64,000 bases of DNA from Nostoc sp. GT001 (GCF_030382115.1 NZ_JAUDRJ010000003.1:1921719-1985718); one strand, 5' to 3'; shown: positions 43,902-54,401, counted from the stretch's first letter. Translations and numbers: made by a program. Notes: generated by a model from the letters alone, not told the origin.

Positions 43902-44535
43902 AATTTCTACTTTGATTTTTAACAGTATTTTTTACAATACTAGTAAATAATTTTTGACTTTGCCAATTCTCAGATTGGCGGATAATGCTATTAACCTCTA
44001 CAATTATCTAATAATTGTGATTAGCCATACTTCATCATTTATGAAAAACAGGTTTTTGGCTTACATAAAAATTTGGAAGTCTGGATTTTTTGATTTTTAC
44101 AACTTAAACCTGATTTTTATATCTTGTATCAACCTACTTAATTAGCTTTTTTTGCTGTAAGTTTTCTCTGAATTAGTTATAACCTTAAGTAGTATAGTAA
44201 TACTATTAAATGACTTTGCTTATGTCTACAGAAAACTGGAATCTTATTTTCACGTTACTGAGATGTTTAATTACTACGGTGTTTTCGTCAACCTTGCGTT
44301 GAGCGTATTTGGAGACGTTAAACATCGCAAATAACTAAATATTATGCTAAAAAAATAAAGTTTGTTAATCAGAATGCTAATTATGTACTTATAATATACT
44401 ATACAATAATAATTTCCTACCAAGTAAGTATGAAATCATTATTGGGCATATTTGTCCATTGTTAGTTCTCAGTGGTCATTTGTTTATTTTCTACTGACTA
44501 ATGACCAATGACCAGTGACCAATGACTAATAACTA
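43902..44535. other. AT-rich interval with heptamer repeats next to the MlaF-like gene
   Basis: The first about 550 bp are AT-rich with no credible gene. Positions about 44463-44538 hold ACTAATGACCAATGACCAGTGACC-type heptamers, with inverted GGTCATTTG words upstream. The array runs into the ATG of the next gene. Confidence 0.65.
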
Positions 44536-45327
44536 ATGACTGAACCATTGATTGAACTGAAAGGTGTTTCTAAGTCCTTTGGTAGCAATAAAGTTCTAGA
44601 TAATGTAGACTTGACCATTTACCGGGGAGAAGCACTGGGAATTATTGGGCCATCAGGGACTGGGAAATCAACTATCTTACGAGTAATAGCGGGGTTACTT
44701 AGTCCTGATGAAGGAGAAATTTATGTGCAAGGAGAGCGGCGAGACGGTTTGATTGAGGATGGTGGCCAGCAGGTTGGCATTGGTATGGTGTTTCAGCAGG
44801 CGGCCCTATTTGATTCGCTGACAGTGGAGGAAAATGTGGGATTTTTACTTTATCAAAATTCAAAGCTGCCGCGATCGCGCATCCGAGATTTGGTAGAAGA
44901 AAAATTGGAGATGGTAGGTTTGCCAGCAATAGGCCACCTCTACCCAGCCGAACTTTCCGGGGGAATGCGCAAACGGGTAAGTTTTGCCCGGGCGATTATG
45001 TCTAACCCTGATAATCCCAGTGAAGGGCCAGAAGTTTTACTATACGACGAACCAACAGCCGGACTCGATCCCATTGCCTCAACAGTCATCGAAGATTTAA
45101 TCCGCCACTTGCAATGTTTACATGGAGTTTGTAGTACTTATGCTGTTGTTACTCACCAGGACAGCACTATCCGCCGTACATCTGATAGACTTATATTTCT
45201 CTATGAAGGTAAAGTGCAGTGGCAAGGTACAGTTAGTGAAATATACAACACAGAACATCCCTTGATCAGACAATTTATCAGTGGAAGTGTTAAAGGCCTG
45301 ATTAAAGTCGCTAGGTTAAAAACTTAA
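44536..45327 (+). CDS. MlaF-type ABC transporter ATP-binding protein
   Basis: 263 residues, single nucleotide-binding domain: Walker A GPSGTGKST (about 38-46), signature LSGGMRKRVSFARA (about 139-152), Walker B LLYDEPTAGLDP, and the H-loop in VVTHQDS. The closest type is the MlaF/TGD3 ATPase, which works with MCE proteins to move lipids between membranes. This fits the MCE gene that follows after 86 bp. The permease MlaE/TGD1 is not in the window. ATG 44536 lies in a heptamer repeat, with no good Shine-Dalgarno sequence nearby. Confidence 0.9.
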   Translation: MTEPLIELKGVSKSFGSNKVLDNVDLTIYRGEALGIIGPSGTGKSTILRVIAGLLSPDEGEIYVQGERRDGLIEDGGQQVGIGMVFQQAALFDSLTVEENVGFLLYQNSKLPRSRIRDLVEEKLEMVGLPAIGHLYPAELSGGMRKRVSFARAIMSNPDNPSEGPEVLLYDEPTAGLDPIASTVIEDLIRHLQCLHGVCSTYAVVTHQDSTIRRTSDRLIFLYEGKVQWQGTVSEIYNTEHPLIRQFISGSVKGLIKVARLKT

Positions 45328-45413
45328 AAGTGAGGAGTGAGGAGTTAAATTTAACTACTAACTCCTAATTTTTAACACCTAATTGATTATTGGTTGTTGG
45401 TGGAGGCAAAAAA

Positions 45414-46925
45414 ATGCGAGGTCTTATGACAAGCCGCTTCGCGTCTGGGCGAACATTTAGAGAAGGTTCTGTGGGGTTATTACTCCTGCTAGGACTAGGG
45501 GTATTTGGATTACTCTTTCTGTGGTTAAATAGATTCACCGCTGCTGGCCGTTCATACAAAATTATTGTAGAATTTGCTAACGCTGGCGGAATGCAAAAGG
45601 GAGCAGCAGTTCGCTATCGTGGTGTTAAAGTAGGAACTATTTCCCATGTTCGACCAGGTGCGAATGCCATTGATGTAGAGATTGAAATTGCCCAAACTGA
45701 CCTCATTATTCCCCGTAATGTTGTAGTGGAAGCTAATCAAAGCGGATTAATTAGCGAAAGTATTATCGATATCACGCCAAGAACAACCTTGCCTGCTGGG
45801 GTTGTTGCTAAACCCCTAGATAAAAGTTGTGATACCAGCCTCATAGTCTGTAATGGCTCTCGCTTAAAAGGTCAGGTTGGCATCAGTGTTGATGCCCTAA
45901 TTCGTAGTTCAACTGAGCTAGCTGGCGCATACAACGATCCAAAATTTTATAGAAATGTCAATAGGGTTCTAGAAACTACCACAGGCGCAGCATCCAGTTT
46001 TAGTGAGCTAAGTCAGGATTTACAAGGTTTGACCAAAAGCTTACAACTACAACTTAATACATTTTCCGCTACGGCTAATTCAGTGCAACGGGCGACAAAC
46101 CAACTTAATGCATCTGCAAATCAAACAGTAAATAAATTCGGTGCAACTGCAACTCAAGCAAATCGGTTGCTAAACAACCTGGATAATTTGTTGACAACAA
46201 ATCGTTCGACGCTGGTTGGTGCGTTGAACAATATCACCGAAACCAGCAACCAATTGCGTGTTACAGTCAGTAGTTTATCACCATCTGTCAATCGATTGAC
46301 TCAAGGAGAATTACTCAACAATTTAGAAACGCTTTCAGCAAATGCAGCCCAAGCCTCAGCTAATTTACGTGATGCTTCTAAAACCTTAAACGATCCAAAG
46401 AATGCGGTGTTGCTGCAACAAACTTTAGATTCAGCACGAGTAACCTTTGAAAATACCCAAAAAATTACATCTGATTTAGATGAATTGACAGGCGATCCTA
46501 ATTTCCGTAAAAATCTGCGGCAATTGGTGAATGGTTTAAGTGGTTTAGTATCTTCTACACAACAGATGCAGCAACAAGTGCAAGTTGCTACTACTATAGA
46601 TTCGGTAAAAGCTGCTGTGAGCAAACCAAAGAATCTAATTCCTATCCCAGCACCAACCCAACAGGCGATGTTTAATGACAAGTCGCTACCAGTCTACGAA
46701 AATAATCCCTCAGCGGCTAATTTTGCAAGTACCGATACCGACTTTCAACCAAGTCCTAGTCCGTCTATCCCGAACTCATCCCAAGAAAACCTTTTGAAGC
46801 AGCTGCGGGAATATGGCAAGCAACGGGAGCAACTGGAGACGGAGAAAGAGGCAATACAGCTTGACCCTTCAGCTTCGCTTACTGCTGACCCTGAGCAAAG
46901 CCAAACTGTTGAAAATTTTAAGTAA
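45414..46925 (+). CDS. MlaD-type MCE-domain protein
   Basis: 503 residues. One membrane helix (about 22-40, GLLLLLGLGVFGLLFLWL) is followed by an MCE domain (about 48-125, YKIIVEFANAGGMQKGAAVRYRGVKVGTISHVRPG...VVVEANQSGLISESIIDITP). A long helical region (about 175-400), rich in Asn, Gln, Thr and Leu, probably forms a coiled-coil barrel or bridge. The tail is disordered (Pro/Ser-rich). It is the lipid-binding partner of the MlaF-type ATPase upstream. ATG 45414 is chosen for its GGAGG 7 bases upstream; a TTG at 45390 is in frame but unsupported. Confidence 0.9.
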   Translation: MRGLMTSRFASGRTFREGSVGLLLLLGLGVFGLLFLWLNRFTAAGRSYKIIVEFANAGGMQKGAAVRYRGVKVGTISHVRPGANAIDVEIEIAQTDLIIPRNVVVEANQSGLISESIIDITPRTTLPAGVVAKPLDKSCDTSLIVCNGSRLKGQVGISVDALIRSSTELAGAYNDPKFYRNVNRVLETTTGAASSFSELSQDLQGLTKSLQLQLNTFSATANSVQRATNQLNASANQTVNKFGATATQANRLLNNLDNLLTTNRSTLVGALNNITETSNQLRVTVSSLSPSVNRLTQGELLNNLETLSANAAQASANLRDASKTLNDPKNAVLLQQTLDSARVTFENTQKITSDLDELTGDPNFRKNLRQLVNGLSGLVSSTQQMQQQVQVATTIDSVKAAVSKPKNLIPIPAPTQQAMFNDKSLPVYENNPSAANFASTDTDFQPSPSPSIPNSSQENLLKQLREYGKQREQLETEKEAIQLDPSASLTADPEQSQTVENFK

Positions 46926-47442
46926 GATATTTTACTGTCAGGTGAATGTGTTGAAGCTCATCGACACCACTCGCTATAACCTTGAAAGGTGTGGATTGTT
47001 TGCATAGTATAGTTTTCAGGCTGCAAAACCCATTGCTTAGTCATAGAGCAGATTTAAAGGAAAGTGAGATACACAAGCTAAGTCTGTTACCCAGATATAA
47101 AGCGTGTTTTACTCCAATATACTTGGGTTAAAGGTTACGGACTTGCGTGAAAATAAAGTACCAATAAACCGAGTTTCGACTGCGCTCAACTCTCGACATC
47201 TGAGGGTTGAGCGCAGCGATGCACTGAGCGCAGTCGAAGTGTCGAAACCCTCCTGGCTGGGACACTATTAACCTGCAGATCCCTTATTGGTGTAGATAAT
47301 TGGTCTTTCAAGACGCGATAAATCGCGTCTCTACATCTGGGTTTTGTTGCTCATTCTGGACTGTATTGTGTTTTACTCCTGAATTCTGCTGTATCTTCCA
47401 CAATTCAAATAAGTTTGCTCCCATTAATAACAGCACCCGCTT
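46926..47442. repeat. Repeat-filled interval
   Basis: About 517 bp with no gene. 47041-47115 is a copy of the dispersed family at 17573/29566. 47161-47249 has inverted TTTCGACTGCGCTCAAC and GAGCGCAGTCGAA words. 47285-47365 contains the AAGACGCGATAAATCGCGTCT palindrome and is the inverse of 42720-42800. 47365-47395 again has TTTTACTCCTGAATTCTGCTGTAT. Confidence 0.7.
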
Positions 47443-48405
47443 TTAAGAACGAATTAACATTGGGTCATAAATTTGAGACTCTTGAACCCCATAATTACAC
47501 AGAATAGACCTAGCTATATCTTGCTCATGATCTGTGCCGCTAACGATAAGTATGTAATTGCCTTGCTCTATTTGCTCATTATAAAATCGTGCCCACTCAT
47601 CTGCTATTCCTAACCTCATAGCGTCAAAGCGTTCACTTAAATTCATGCCTGTTGACCCAACCAATTGAGAAAAGTCTTTGCAAATTAAGGAAATTTGGTT
47701 TACTGAAAAACCTGCGATACACATATTTTTAATTGCCGCTTCAGCATTATCTATGCTATTAAAGCAACTAACACTATACTTAGACATCATCCCACTTTTA
47801 TTAGGAATGGCAGTAGCAGAAGTTGTTGTGGTCAAATAATTTGTAGTTTCAGATTCACTGTTGAGATGCTCGTAAATACCAAACTCTTCAATACCCCAAC
47901 GCTGTAGTATTTCTTGTACTTTAGCAATTTCAAAAGATGTACAATCTACGATTATTAAATAGTGTCCATCCTCTACTCGCTCGTTATATGCTCTAGCTTG
48001 CTCTGACGACATTCCCCAACCAACTAATGCACCAGCAAAAGTCCCAGTGGCAGCACCAATACTTGCCCCAACAAGGGTTGTAACCAAAGCAGTTGCCGCT
48101 GCCCCAGCCAGCATTATGGGGCCAACTCCAGGGATTGCTAAAGTCCCAAGACCCACTAATAAACCAGTTAATCCACCAACAGCTCCCCCTGAAAGTCCTC
48201 CTACTGTTGCACCTTCGTCAGCTTTATCACCAGTGCCCTCTGTCACTTCATTACTGGCAATCTCATGATTGCGATCTGAATTTTGCACAAGTATAGATAC
48301 TTTCTCCATCGCCAAGCCAGAATCTCTCAACTCATGTATTGCCCGCTCTGCATCTATCCGATGAGTAAATACGCCTACAGCACGTTGATATTGACTTAAA
48401 ACCAT
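47443..48405 (-). CDS. Stress-type protein with glycine-zipper segment (general stress protein 17M-like)
   Basis: 320 residues built from two similar about-70-residue alpha/beta modules (QRAVGVFTHRIDAERAIHELRDSGL...KVSILVQ, and KYSVSCFNSIDNAEAAIKNMCIAGFSVNQISLICK), each followed by an EQARAYNERVEDGHYLIIVD-type motif. A Gly/Ala-rich hydrophobic segment (about 70-135, GGLSGGAVGGLTGLLVGLG...) probably inserts in a membrane. The first module resembles the YflT/general-stress 17M domain. Such proteins are abundant in Nostocales and are associated with stress, without a known activity. ATG 48405 has an ideal AAGGAG Shine-Dalgarno sequence 6 bases upstream. Confidence 0.8.
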   Translation of the reverse strand: MVLSQYQRAVGVFTHRIDAERAIHELRDSGLAMEKVSILVQNSDRNHEIASNEVTEGTGDKADEGATVGGLSGGAVGGLTGLLVGLGTLAIPGVGPIMLAGAAATALVTTLVGASIGAATGTFAGALVGWGMSSEQARAYNERVEDGHYLIIVDCTSFEIAKVQEILQRWGIEEFGIYEHLNSESETTNYLTTTTSATAIPNKSGMMSKYSVSCFNSIDNAEAAIKNMCIAGFSVNQISLICKDFSQLVGSTGMNLSERFDAMRLGIADEWARFYNEQIEQGNYILIVSGTDHEQDIARSILCNYGVQESQIYDPMLIRS

Positions 48406-49254
48406 AATTACTCCTTGCTCGCAGGGGAAAGATTAATCACTGACAAAGTTGATTCTTCAGTACTTGTTATATTAAATACGAGTTGGTTCAACTCAAAACT
48501 ATCCTTAGTAATAAAATACATTCTCTCGCTCATGAGGTAAGCAATAATACCCTCAACGGTGCAAGTCAAAAAGTGAATACACCAAGATGGAAGATCCCTA
48601 ACTGATTTAGTGAGTGACACGGGACAGCACCAACTACATGTGTATATCCAACGCAGACATAACGACATTTTCCTGTGTTGATATCCCAAATTCTCGGAGC
48701 TTAGTCATGGAATGCAAATTATGTCTTTAAAATTTCGCTTCTGTACTTACTGTGATTTTCCCTCTAAGGAGTCCCAATATTTCTCGGTTAGGCATTTTTA
48801 ATTGGGAATCGGGTTTTGGGAAAAGGAAAAAGAGCAAGGGTTAAAGGTTTTTTCTTTCCCCTTTTCCCCAAAACCCGAAAAGTATGTAAGGAGTCCGGGA
48901 ATTTTGTGTGATTTAATGGACAACCTGTTTAACAAAACCTTCCTAATTCAGGAGTAAAACACGCTTTATACTTCTGAGAAGACTTGTCTAAACTCATCTA
49001 ATTCTGAAAACGAGCTAGCGATCGCAAGGTTTATTTTAATATTTAAAAAATATTAGACTATTTATCACTAAATAAGTAAGTAAAGGTACTGATTTAGGAT
49101 TAGCCACTTACCGGTAGATTATAGAAGAAAAACATGGTGTCCAATTCACAGTGACATTTGAATTAAGCAAAGACACAGAATTAGCCATGCCTACGGCGAG
49201 CTTTGCCAACGCGATTCCAGCGCGAAGTCAGGAGTTAGGAATGGAAAAGAATAA
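48406..49254. other. Gene-free interval with a long hairpin
   Basis: About 850 bp. 48810-48877 is an imperfect hairpin of purine/pyrimidine blocks (CGGGTTTTGGGAAAAGG... / ...CCTTTTCCCCAAAACCCG). 48950-48975 carries a fragment of the TTCAGGAGTAAAACACGC repeat family. A 93-codon open frame at 48408-48689 has a TTG start and a Cys/Trp-rich unlikely sequence, so I do not call it a gene. Confidence 0.6.
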
Positions 49255-49551
49255 CTAATTCCAATCCTGTTCATCTTTCTTGCCACGGCTTTTGTAAATT
49301 CCACCCAAATCGTGAATTTGACGAGTTTTCTCAAAAAGCTCGGCTTCGGTCAAACCCCACTGTTGCAAGACTTTATCTAGGTCTTTTTGGATGTCTCTCG
49401 CCCCTGGAAACCCTTGATAGCGCATTCGCAGTCTAGCCAATTCTGCTAAGTTATAGTCTGTCGCCTCTTGAGCGAGTAAAATATCAATAAGGGGGCGATC
49501 GCGGTTATAAAGTGGATGTTGTTGATCTTTACCGGCCGTTGCTTCAGTCAT
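49255..49551 (-). CDS. DUF3288 family protein
   Basis: 98 residues matching the conserved cyanobacterial DUF3288 family: KDQQHPLYNRDRPLIDILLAQEATDYNLAELARLRMRYQGFPGARDIQKDLDKVLQQWGLTEAELFEKTRQIHD. It is a small, soluble, helical protein with no known role, but it is conserved across the phylum, so it probably serves a core function. ATG at 49551. It is divergent from clpC, with a 333-bp gap holding CTCCTAACTCATTA-type repeats. Confidence 0.88.
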   Translation of the reverse strand: MTEATAGKDQQHPLYNRDRPLIDILLAQEATDYNLAELARLRMRYQGFPGARDIQKDLDKVLQQWGLTEAELFEKTRQIHDLGGIYKSRGKKDEQDWN

Positions 49552-49884
49552 TGTCAGTCCTGAGTTAGGAGTTATAAGTTAAGAATGATGAGTCTTGGTT
49601 TTTAAGTTTAGCCGAGAGCAGAGGAGCAAAAAGGCAAAAGAAAATAATCTTCTGCACGCAAGAGGTAATTGTAAAATTGATAACTCCTTACTTAATCATC
49701 ACTCCTAACTCATTACTCCTAACTCACATTAGACGGCAAGTACACCTGATGTCTTACGGCTCTCACCACTGCCACTTAACTTTAAATAAAGTTACATTAG
49801 TCCTTAAGAAAATACAAAAAACTTTAGATGAGGGTGAATTTTATCTCACCCAAAGTCCAAGCAGCGAGGGAGCAATAACCCATT

Positions 49885-52338
49885 ATGTTTGAACACTTCA
49901 CTTCCGAAGCCATTAGAGTAATTATGTTAGCTCAGGAGGAAGCACGTCGCCTGGGACATAACTTCGTAGGAACTGAGCAAATTCTCCTGGGTTTGATGGG
50001 AGAAGGAACTGGGGTTGCTGCTAAAGTGCTAGCTGAATTAGGCGTTACCCTCAAAGATGCACGTCGCGAGGTAGAAAAAATTATTGGTAGGGGTTCTGGC
50101 TTTGTACCACCAGAAATTCCTTTTACTCCTAAAGTAAAAAGCCTCTTCGAGCAATCGTTTAAAGAAGCTCATAGTTTGGGACAGAATTACATTAACACTG
50201 AACACTTACTCTTAGGATTAACCGAGGCTGGTGAAGGTGTCGCCGCCAAAGTACTGCAAAATCTAGGGGTTGACTTCAAGAGTGTCCGCAGTGCCATAGT
50301 TCGCCGTTTGGGTGAAAATGCACCAGCTTTTGCTGGTAGTGGTAATCAAAAGCGCACCCAACCGCTAACAATGGAAGAATTTGGCAGAAATTTGACCAAA
50401 TTAGCCCAAGAAGGCAGACTCGACCCCGTAGTTGGTCGCCAGAAGGAAATTGAGCGGGCGATCCAAATTCTCGGTCGCCGTACTAAGAATAACCCAGTAT
50501 TGATTGGGGAACCAGGAGTTGGTAAAACTGCGATCGCCGAAGGTCTAGCTCAACGTATTATCAATCAGGATGTTCCTGAAAGCTTACAAGACAAGCAAGT
50601 TATCAGCCTCGATATGGGGTCATTGGTAGCTGGAACTCGCTTCCGTGGCGATTTTGAAGAACGCATCAAAAAAGTTGTGGAAGAAGTCCGCACTGTCGGC
50701 AATATCATCCTGGTGATTGACGAAATTCACACCTTGGTTGGCGCTGGTGGTACAGAAGGTGGCTTGGATGCAGCCAACATCCTTAAACCTGCCTTAGCAC
50801 GGGGTGAACTCCAGTGCATCGGCGCAACTACTCTCGATGAGTATCGTAAGCATATCGAGCGTGATGCCGCCCTAGAACGTCGTTTCCAACCGATTAAGGT
50901 TGGGGAACCATCGGTAGAGGAAACCGTACAAATTCTCTACGGCTTGCGCGGTGCTTACGAACAGCACCACAAAGTCACAATTTTAGATGCGGCACTTGTG
51001 GCAGCCGCAGAATTATCAGACCGCTATATTAGCGATCGCTTCTTGCCAGATAAGGCAATAGACTTGATTGATGAAGCTGGTTCTCGCGTTCGTCTGCGGA
51101 ACTCCCAAAGTTCTCCCAATAAAGAACTTAAGCGTGAACTCGCTGGCGTTACCAAAGAAAAAGAAGCAGCAGTCAGAGTCCAAGATTTTGACAAAGCTAC
51201 AGAACTGCGCGACCAAGAGTTAAAACTCGCAGAACAACTGCAAGCAACTTTTACACCAAACGATCAACCTGTCAACTCGACTGTAGTTGATGAAGAAGAC
51301 ATCGCTCAAATTGTTGCCTCTTGGACTGGTGTACCAGTTAATAAGCTCACTGAATCTGAGTCAGAGTTGCTTTTACACCTAGAAGATACTCTGCATCAGC
51401 GCCTCATCGGACAAGAGCAAGCAGTCACTGCTGTTTCTCGCGGTATCCGTCGCGCCCGCGTTGGCTTGAAAAATCCCAATCGTCCCATTGCTAGCTTTAT
51501 CTTCTCTGGCCCCACTGGAGTTGGTAAAACAGAATTGGCGAAGGCACTAGCGGGCTACTTCTTCGGTTCGGAAGACTCGATGATTCGGCTAGATATGTCC
51601 GAATACATGGAAAGCCACACCGTCGCCAAGCTAATTGGTTCGCCTCCTGGTTATGTAGGATACGACGAAGGCGGACAACTTACAGAAGCCGTGCGACGGA
51701 AACCCTACTCAGTGCTGCTATTCGACGAAATCGAAAAAGCACACCCCGATGTATTCAATATGTTGCTGCAACTCTTGGATGACGGTCATCTTACCGATGC
51801 CAAAGGTCGGAAAGTGGACTTCAAGAATACGCTGATCATTTTGACTTCTAACATCGGTTCCAAGGTGATTGAAAAAGGTGGTAGTGGTTTAGGCTTTGAC
51901 TTCGACACTCAAGCCGACGCTAGTTATAACCGCATCCGCACCTTGGTAAATGAAGAATTGAAAGCTTACTTCCGTCCAGAGTTCCTTAACCGTCTTGATG
52001 AAATTATCGTCTTCACCCAGCTTTCTAGGGATGAAGTGAAGCAAATCGCCGAAATTATGCTTCGTGAAGTTGCTGGTCGGTTGACGGAAAAGGGAATTAT
52101 CTTAGAAGTTAGCGATCGCTTCAAAGAGCTTGTGGTACAAGAAGGTTATAACCCCAGCTACGGCGCTAGGCCATTACGTCGGGCAATTATGCGCCTCCTA
52201 GAAGATTCTCTCGCCGAAGCAATGCTGTCTGGTGAAATTACAGATGGAGACACAGCCCTTATCGATGTTGATGATGACTCTCAAGTGAGAGTACAAAAAT
52301 CAGAAAAACGAGAATTGCTCTTGGCAAATGTTGGCTAA
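49885..52338 (+). CDS. clpC: ATP-dependent Clp protease ATP-binding subunit ClpC
   Basis: 817 residues, complete HSP100/ClpC. Order: two N-terminal Clp repeats (about 1-145), AAA-1 with GEPGVGKT (about 209-216), middle domain (about 410-480, including a UVR-like stretch [27 protein letters not shown]), AAA-2 with GPTGVGKT (about 545-552), and the C-terminal D2-small domain. It unfolds substrates for ClpP-type protease. In cyanobacteria it is an essential housekeeping chaperone. ATG 49885 follows GAGGGAG. A strong intrinsic terminator is found 119 bp after the stop. No defects are seen. Confidence 0.97.
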   Translation: MFEHFTSEAIRVIMLAQEEARRLGHNFVGTEQILLGLMGEGTGVAAKVLAELGVTLKDARREVEKIIGRGSGFVPPEIPFTPKVKSLFEQSFKEAHSLGQNYINTEHLLLGLTEAGEGVAAKVLQNLGVDFKSVRSAIVRRLGENAPAFAGSGNQKRTQPLTMEEFGRNLTKLAQEGRLDPVVGRQKEIERAIQILGRRTKNNPVLIGEPGVGKTAIAEGLAQRIINQDVPESLQDKQVISLDMGSLVAGTRFRGDFEERIKKVVEEVRTVGNIILVIDEIHTLVGAGGTEGGLDAANILKPALARGELQCIGATTLDEYRKHIERDAALERRFQPIKVGEPSVEETVQILYGLRGAYEQHHKVTILDAALVAAAELSDRYISDRFLPDKAIDLIDEAGSRVRLRNSQSSPNKELKRELAGVTKEKEAAVRVQDFDKATELRDQELKLAEQLQATFTPNDQPVNSTVVDEEDIAQIVASWTGVPVNKLTESESELLLHLEDTLHQRLIGQEQAVTAVSRGIRRARVGLKNPNRPIASFIFSGPTGVGKTELAKALAGYFFGSEDSMIRLDMSEYMESHTVAKLIGSPPGYVGYDEGGQLTEAVRRKPYSVLLFDEIEKAHPDVFNMLLQLLDDGHLTDAKGRKVDFKNTLIILTSNIGSKVIEKGGSGLGFDFDTQADASYNRIRTLVNEELKAYFRPEFLNRLDEIIVFTQLSRDEVKQIAEIMLREVAGRLTEKGIILEVSDRFKELVVQEGYNPSYGARPLRRAIMRLLEDSLAEAMLSGEITDGDTALIDVDDDSQVRVQKSEKRELLLANVG

Positions 52339-52456
52339 TTTTATACCCGATCGCTTTTTACTGTAATATTTGAGAAACACTCCAGCCTCTTGCGTAGAGC
52401 AGAGGCACAAACAGGGTCATCTCAGACAAACATCAAGTGAAATGGTATTATTTCTC

Positions 52457-52486
52457 ACCCCTAGTAGAAATGCTAGGGGTTTTTTT
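52457..52486 (+). terminator. Rho-independent terminator of clpC
   Basis: Perfect 8-bp stem ACCCCTAG/CTAGGGGT (52457-52464 with 52473-52480) with an 8-base loop, followed by a run of seven T. Confidence 0.9.
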
Positions 52487-52726
52487 ATGCGATTTATAAG
52501 AAGAATTCAGAACTCAGTATTGAATTCTGTACGAGTAGGTGATAGCGAGTCTGCGAGCGTCTGAAGATTGATTAAAACCGGACTTCTCTACGAGACGCTA
52601 CCGCGAACGTCCCGCTGCGCTAACGCCCGAAGTTAAGCGAAACTAAAATAAATATTTTTCGTAATCAAAACTCTATCCCGCAAGTGGCGTAGAGTATTCT
52701 GAATTCTGAATTCTGAATTCTGACTC

Positions 52727-54226
52727 CTACTTTATAGTCTTCGCGGTTGACTTATGACTCCTGACTCCTGCCCAAACAGTGAGTGGCTGCCCAACTTGCT
52801 TATACAGTAAGCTTTCCAGAATTACACCATTATTGTTAGCGGTGAGAGTTTTATTCGGCTGACGCAGAGACTCATAAAAGCCGTTGTACCAGCCTTCTTG
52901 AGACTTAAGATTGCCTTGAACGAAATCAAATAACTGACGGGTATAAGCAGTGTTATAAAGCACATGCCAGCCGATCGCAGCCTTGGCACTGAGGAATCGC
53001 AAATTGTTGTGCTGTTCTCTAGTATCGGCGATGGTTGCCCAAGGTTGCCCGTTGACAAATAGGCTGCTGTAAACAAAGTATGGCGGGCGATCTAAGTTGT
53101 CTTCGGTGACGGCGGTTAATTGTTTTGTCGCTTCATAACGCGCTGCTTGAGCAGCTAAAATCCGATCGGCATAAGCTTTAGGCAAAGCTTGAAACCCAGT
53201 TTCGATGCCATCTAAGATATAGGGTTCGCTAAGAACGTAGTTATTGGCTCCAGAGTTTTTATAGTCCCGTTTGTCGTAAGGAATTCCCTGTCCGTAAAGA
53301 TCGACAAAGGCAGCATTGGACTGATAATCTAAGGCTTTATTAACATCCAAGCCCCAAAGCTTCAAACCATAAGCAGCATAATTCTCATAGCCCAAGCGAC
53401 CTTCTTGGTTGTATTGTTCTTTGCCTTTGATGACAGCAGTACCGTACATTTGTCCTCTTTTGGTCAGACGCTTGACTTGCCAATGTTTCCAAACTGCTGC
53501 TGTTTGCGATCGCATTTCTGGATACTTTGCCTCGACAATCTTCAACCAGATTGCCATTCTTCCTAAATCAATGGCTGACCAACCAATTTCTTCCCGTTTT
53601 TCTAGTTGACCATAATTAACGGGTACGAGAGTTTTCGCATTATAAACTTTGTTGGGTAGTTCTCCTTTATACAATGGCATTGACGCCAGTGTATTCAACA
53701 TTTTGCTCATTTTGGCTTCAAATTCAGCCACAGGCACGATATTGAGTTCTCTAGCACTGACTAAGGCTGCGATCGCTGCTGCCTGATCCCACATACTTAC
53801 AGCAGCAAAGCCATCAACGGAATTGATTAAGCCAGTTTCATCGTTCCAGTTGCGTTGGAAGTATGACCAAGCTTGACGGGCCGTTGTCATTTCTTCTGGG
53901 GTAAGTTTTCCAACTCCAGGAGCAACGTATGGAATTATAGCTACTGTTAATTGATTTTTAGGAATCGGTTGACCTGGCAAAACTACGGATTTAGCATCAA
54001 GGCTGGCAACTATTTCAGCTTCTTTTGCACTAGAGACAGGGTTTTGGGGTTTCTCTGGTTGGGAAGCAATTGGGGATGTTGATATTTCAGGTTTTTTTAT
54101 AGAAGTATTAGAAAGTTGCTTAGACCAACCATTTAAAAGTGCGATCGCGATCGCAGCGGTAACGACTCCTCCTACAGTAGCTAGTATAGACAAGCTCTTA
54201 GGTGGCGGTTGAAAGTCAGAACTCAT
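52727..54226 (-). CDS. DUF3131 domain protein, membrane-anchored
   Basis: 499 residues. One N-terminal membrane helix (about 12-32, LSILATVGGVVTAAIAIALLNG), a Pro/Ser-rich linker, then a DUF3131 region (about 110-485), an alpha/alpha-barrel type fold. Typical words are ARQAWSYFQRNWNDETGLINSVDGFAAVSMWDQAAAIAAL, EEIGWSAIDLGRMAIWL, YENYAAYGLKLWGL and YILDGIETGF. DUF3131 proteins resemble glycoside-active (alpha/alpha)6 proteins and often sit beside polysaccharide genes. The activity is unproven. ATG at 54226. It is divergent from the TIGR04376 gene. Confidence 0.85.
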   Translation of the reverse strand: MSSDFQPPPKSLSILATVGGVVTAAIAIALLNGWSKQLSNTSIKKPEISTSPIASQPEKPQNPVSSAKEAEIVASLDAKSVVLPGQPIPKNQLTVAIIPYVAPGVGKLTPEEMTTARQAWSYFQRNWNDETGLINSVDGFAAVSMWDQAAAIAALVSARELNIVPVAEFEAKMSKMLNTLASMPLYKGELPNKVYNAKTLVPVNYGQLEKREEIGWSAIDLGRMAIWLKIVEAKYPEMRSQTAAVWKHWQVKRLTKRGQMYGTAVIKGKEQYNQEGRLGYENYAAYGLKLWGLDVNKALDYQSNAAFVDLYGQGIPYDKRDYKNSGANNYVLSEPYILDGIETGFQALPKAYADRILAAQAARYEATKQLTAVTEDNLDRPPYFVYSSLFVNGQPWATIADTREQHNNLRFLSAKAAIGWHVLYNTAYTRQLFDFVQGNLKSQEGWYNGFYESLRQPNKTLTANNNGVILESLLYKQVGQPLTVWAGVRSHKSTAKTIK

Positions 54227-54401
54227 ACTGATTAAAGCCTTATTTTGTAAGTCAGTGTTATTTGCGTAGTTTCATCAAATACATTCTTCCCAACTTTGAA
54301 ATCTAACTAACATCCAGAGTTCACCCGATGGGAACTATTAAAATTTACATTCCGCCCACTACAATAAAATAGTCACGCACCCGATCTCTGGAGTTCTAGC
54401 A

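Noticed and set aside
44391-44405. NtcA-like site GTA...TAC upstream of the MlaF-type gene
   Set aside because: The spacing is 9 rather than 8 bases and no well-placed -10 box follows.
47161-47249. TTTCGACTGCGCTCAAC inverted words as a terminator
   Set aside because: They are a widespread dispersed repeat (also near 30118 and 40300) without a T-run, so no terminator can be claimed.
48408-48689. 93-codon minus-strand open frame upstream of the stress-type protein
   Set aside because: TTG start, Cys/Trp-rich improbable composition, and the good AAGGAG site of the next gene lies at its 3' end.
49677-49892. 71-codon open frame before clpC
   Set aside because: It begins in CTCCTAACTCATTA repeats and overlaps the clpC start; more likely the clpC leader.
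52370-52564. 64-codon open frame after clpC
   Set aside because: It spans the clpC terminator hairpin and T-run.
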